From: Streptomyces alfalfae
GTDB taxonomy: Bacteria > Actinomycetota > Actinomycetes > Streptomycetales > Streptomycetaceae
Assembly (NCBI RefSeq): GCF_004127445.1
Contig: NZ_QEXM01000010.1
Span: 1 to 64,000 of the forward strand
Direction: 5' to 3'
DNA: 64,000 nucleotides
Position 1 is the stretch's first letter; each line of letters begins with the position of its first letter. The notes beneath the pieces are model-generated. The model searched no databases and was not told where the DNA came from. It saw nothing but the letters and a program-made list of their open reading frames with translations. Positions 62,403 to 64,000 of this stretch are shown piece after piece. Made by a program: the position numbers and the translations under genes.

Positions 62403-62725
62403 GACGGTGTCGGTTCTCCGTACGGGGTGCTGGGACCGCGCCGGCGCGCACGGAAACGGCGGCGGCGAGCGCGGCGGAAGGTGGAGGGGGTCACGCGGGA
62501 CGCGTCCGCGCGGCCGGGGCGCGCGAAGGCGCGCTGATCAGGCCGGAGCCCGGGAGGGTGAACTCACGACGTGTCCATCGGCGTCGTCCTTGAGTGAAGG
62601 TGCTCGCCCGGCCGCCGACCTGCCCACTGCTCTTTGGTCGGCGCCACGCGGCACGAGCACCATTACAGTCACCCGCCCCCACCTCTGTCAACGCGCCCCC
62701 GGCCCGGCGCTTCTCGGACCTCCGG
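62403..62725. other. Intergenic region, no gene recognised
   Basis: A 323-nt gap between the nitroreductase-hemerythrin gene start and the fucosidase end, expected to hold the promoter of the former. A less GC-rich part lies near 62610-62700. No convincing operator or gene was seen. Confidence 0.4.
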
Positions 62726-64000
62726 TCAGACCTCCGAGCGGTAGAGGCCGAACTCCGCGATCCGCACGCGCTGCCGTGCGCCCGTGACCCGCAGCCGCCA
62801 GGTCCGTGCCGTCACCGGAGCGTCCAGGGTGAGCACGCGGCTCGCGCCCACCGTCTCGACCTCGGTCACGGTGCGCCAGCCCCGCCCTTCGCGGACCTCG
62901 ATGACCGCGTGCTCCAGCTGCTGGCCGTACCGGATGTCCTCGGCGAGGCGGAGGCGGTCGACCTCGCGGGCCCGGCCGAGGGTGACGGTGACCGTGCCGG
63001 CGTCGCGGTCGCGCCGCAGGGGTGAGCCGCGGGCGAGATCCTCGGGCAGTTCGCGCCGTATCCGCTCGCGGAACTCCCGCAGCCGGGCCACGTCCGCGTC
63101 CGGGAGCAGCCGCCTCCTGTCCGGCGGGACGTTGAGCAGCAGGACGGAGTTGCGTCCCACGGACCGGAACCAGATGTCCGTCAACTCATCAGCATCCTTG
63201 GGCTGTTGGTCCTCGTGGTAGAACCACCCCGGCCTGATGGACACGTCGCACTCGGCGGGCCACCACTGGAGGTACCGGGCGACGGAGCGCGCCTCGGCGA
63301 GCGCCTCGCGACTGCCCTGGTCGGGGGCGTCGTACTTCAGGGCGTAGTCGACGCTGCCGTTCCCCGAGTCCTTGACGGGGACGACGCTCCACTCGTTCTC
63401 GCGCGCCAGCCCGCCCTCGTTGCCGACCCACCGCACGTCGGGCCCGCGCACGGCGGCCGCGGCGTCCGGGGCGAGCGCCCTGATCAGGGTGTACCAGCTG
63501 TCCCAGTCGTACGTCTCCACCCCGTCCGGCGGGATGCGGCCCTGCGCCCCGGTGAACCAGACCTCGTCGACCGGGCCGTACTCGGTGAGCACCTCGTAGA
63601 GCTGATTGAGCATGTGGGCGCCCTAGTCGGTGGCGTCGAGCGTGAAGGTCCTCGGGGCGTCCGCCCGGTCGTCTCCGTCGACGAGGGTGGGGATGGTCCG
63701 CGCGGTGCGTGCGCTGCCGTTGGCGTAGACGCCGTGGAGGTACTGGTTCTCGTCGGCGGGCGAGATGTAGACGCCGACCTTGATGCCGTGTCGCCGCAGC
63801 GAGTCGGCGAAGAAGCGCAGCACGTCCCGGCGTCCGCCGCGCCAACCGCTGCTCGCCACCGAGTGCCTGGTGTGGCGCGAGGGGTACAGGACGAAGCCGT
63901 CGTGGTGCTTGACGGTGAGGACGGCGAGCCGGAAGCCGCGGTCGCGCAGGGCGCGCGCCCACTGGTCGGTGTCGAGGCCCTCGGGCCGGAAGAGGTCGGG
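62726..64000 (-). pseudogene. Alpha-L-fucosidase, GH29, interrupted by an in-frame amber codon
   Basis: A GH29 gene enters from the right edge: PEGLDTDQWARALRDRGFRLAVLTVKHHDGFVLYP, then VGVYISPADEN. At 63623-63625 an in-frame TAG follows LDATD, and the same frame goes on with GAHMLNQLYEVLTEYGPVDEVWF, where family members usually have a Tyr at the stop position, so TAC to TAG is the likely change. Further on, WFTG stands where GH29 members commonly have WFDG with the Asp nucleophile. A C-terminal F5/8-like beta domain (about 62726-63050) completes the protein. Read-through or a sequencing error would restore the frame, but not the Asp. Confidence 0.85.

Overview
The window is Streptomyces-type DNA: very high GC, short intergenic gaps, GTG and TTG starts, rare TTA codons, and genes known from Streptomyces chromosomes (an rmdA-like c-di-GMP gene beside a second succinate dehydrogenase operon, class F sortase, SpoIIE-type phosphatase). 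No CRISPR array, rRNA, tRNA or insertion sequence was recognised.

Block A (1-17966) is part of a gene cluster for a non-ribosomal peptide containing 4-hydroxyphenylglycine (Hpg) and 3,5-dihydroxyphenylglycine (Dpg). It holds the start of an NRPS whose first adenylation domain carries an Hpg-type pocket, a sensor kinase, an ABC exporter, an MbtH protein, an alpha/beta hydrolase, dpgC-dpgB-dpgA, a fused Hmo-like/HpgT protein and a prephenate dehydrogenase on the minus strand, with hmaS and hmo divergent on the plus strand. Prephenate dehydrogenase, HmaS, Hmo and HpgT lead from prephenate to Hpg; DpgA, B, C and HpgT lead from malonyl-CoA to Dpg.

Block B (42484-49752, all minus strand) holds a StrR/Bbr-family regulator, a DAHP synthase, a truncated sensor kinase, an OmpR-type response regulator and a large LuxR-family regulator. 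This is the regulator and precursor set typical of glycopeptide-type clusters. Two near-identical 29-bp palindromes of the StrR/Bbr kind (GTCCAA-N17-TTGGAC) sit before the NRPS and before the hmo-hpgT fusion in block A, which ties the blocks together although 24.5 kb of unrelated genes separates them. The NRPS has three TTA codons in its first 82 codons and the LuxR gene has one, so bldA control is likely.

The 18.0-42.4 kb stretch between the blocks looks like ordinary chromosome: a UvrA paralogue; sdhC-sdhA-sdhB with a divergent LysR gene; a VOC protein; an rmdA-like GGDEF/EAL gene coupled to a methyltransferase; secreted proteins and lipoproteins; a class F sortase; polysaccharide deacetylase; universal stress protein; amino acid permease; CapA-like protein; Fpg/Nei glycosylase; and a PAS-GAF-SpoIIE-HATPase protein.

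The right end (50.3-64.0 kb) starts with a lipase-maturation-factor-like membrane protein, then a glycan-use region: a GH38 alpha-mannosidase, a clan GH-A hydrolase, a sugar ABC importer and a divergent LacI regulator, followed by an F420-type/hemerythrin fusion. Three fucose genes around it are broken: an L-fuconolactonase remnant, an L-fuconate dehydratase remnant and a GH29 alpha-L-fucosidase with an in-frame amber codon. The mannose side is intact while the fucose side is decaying.
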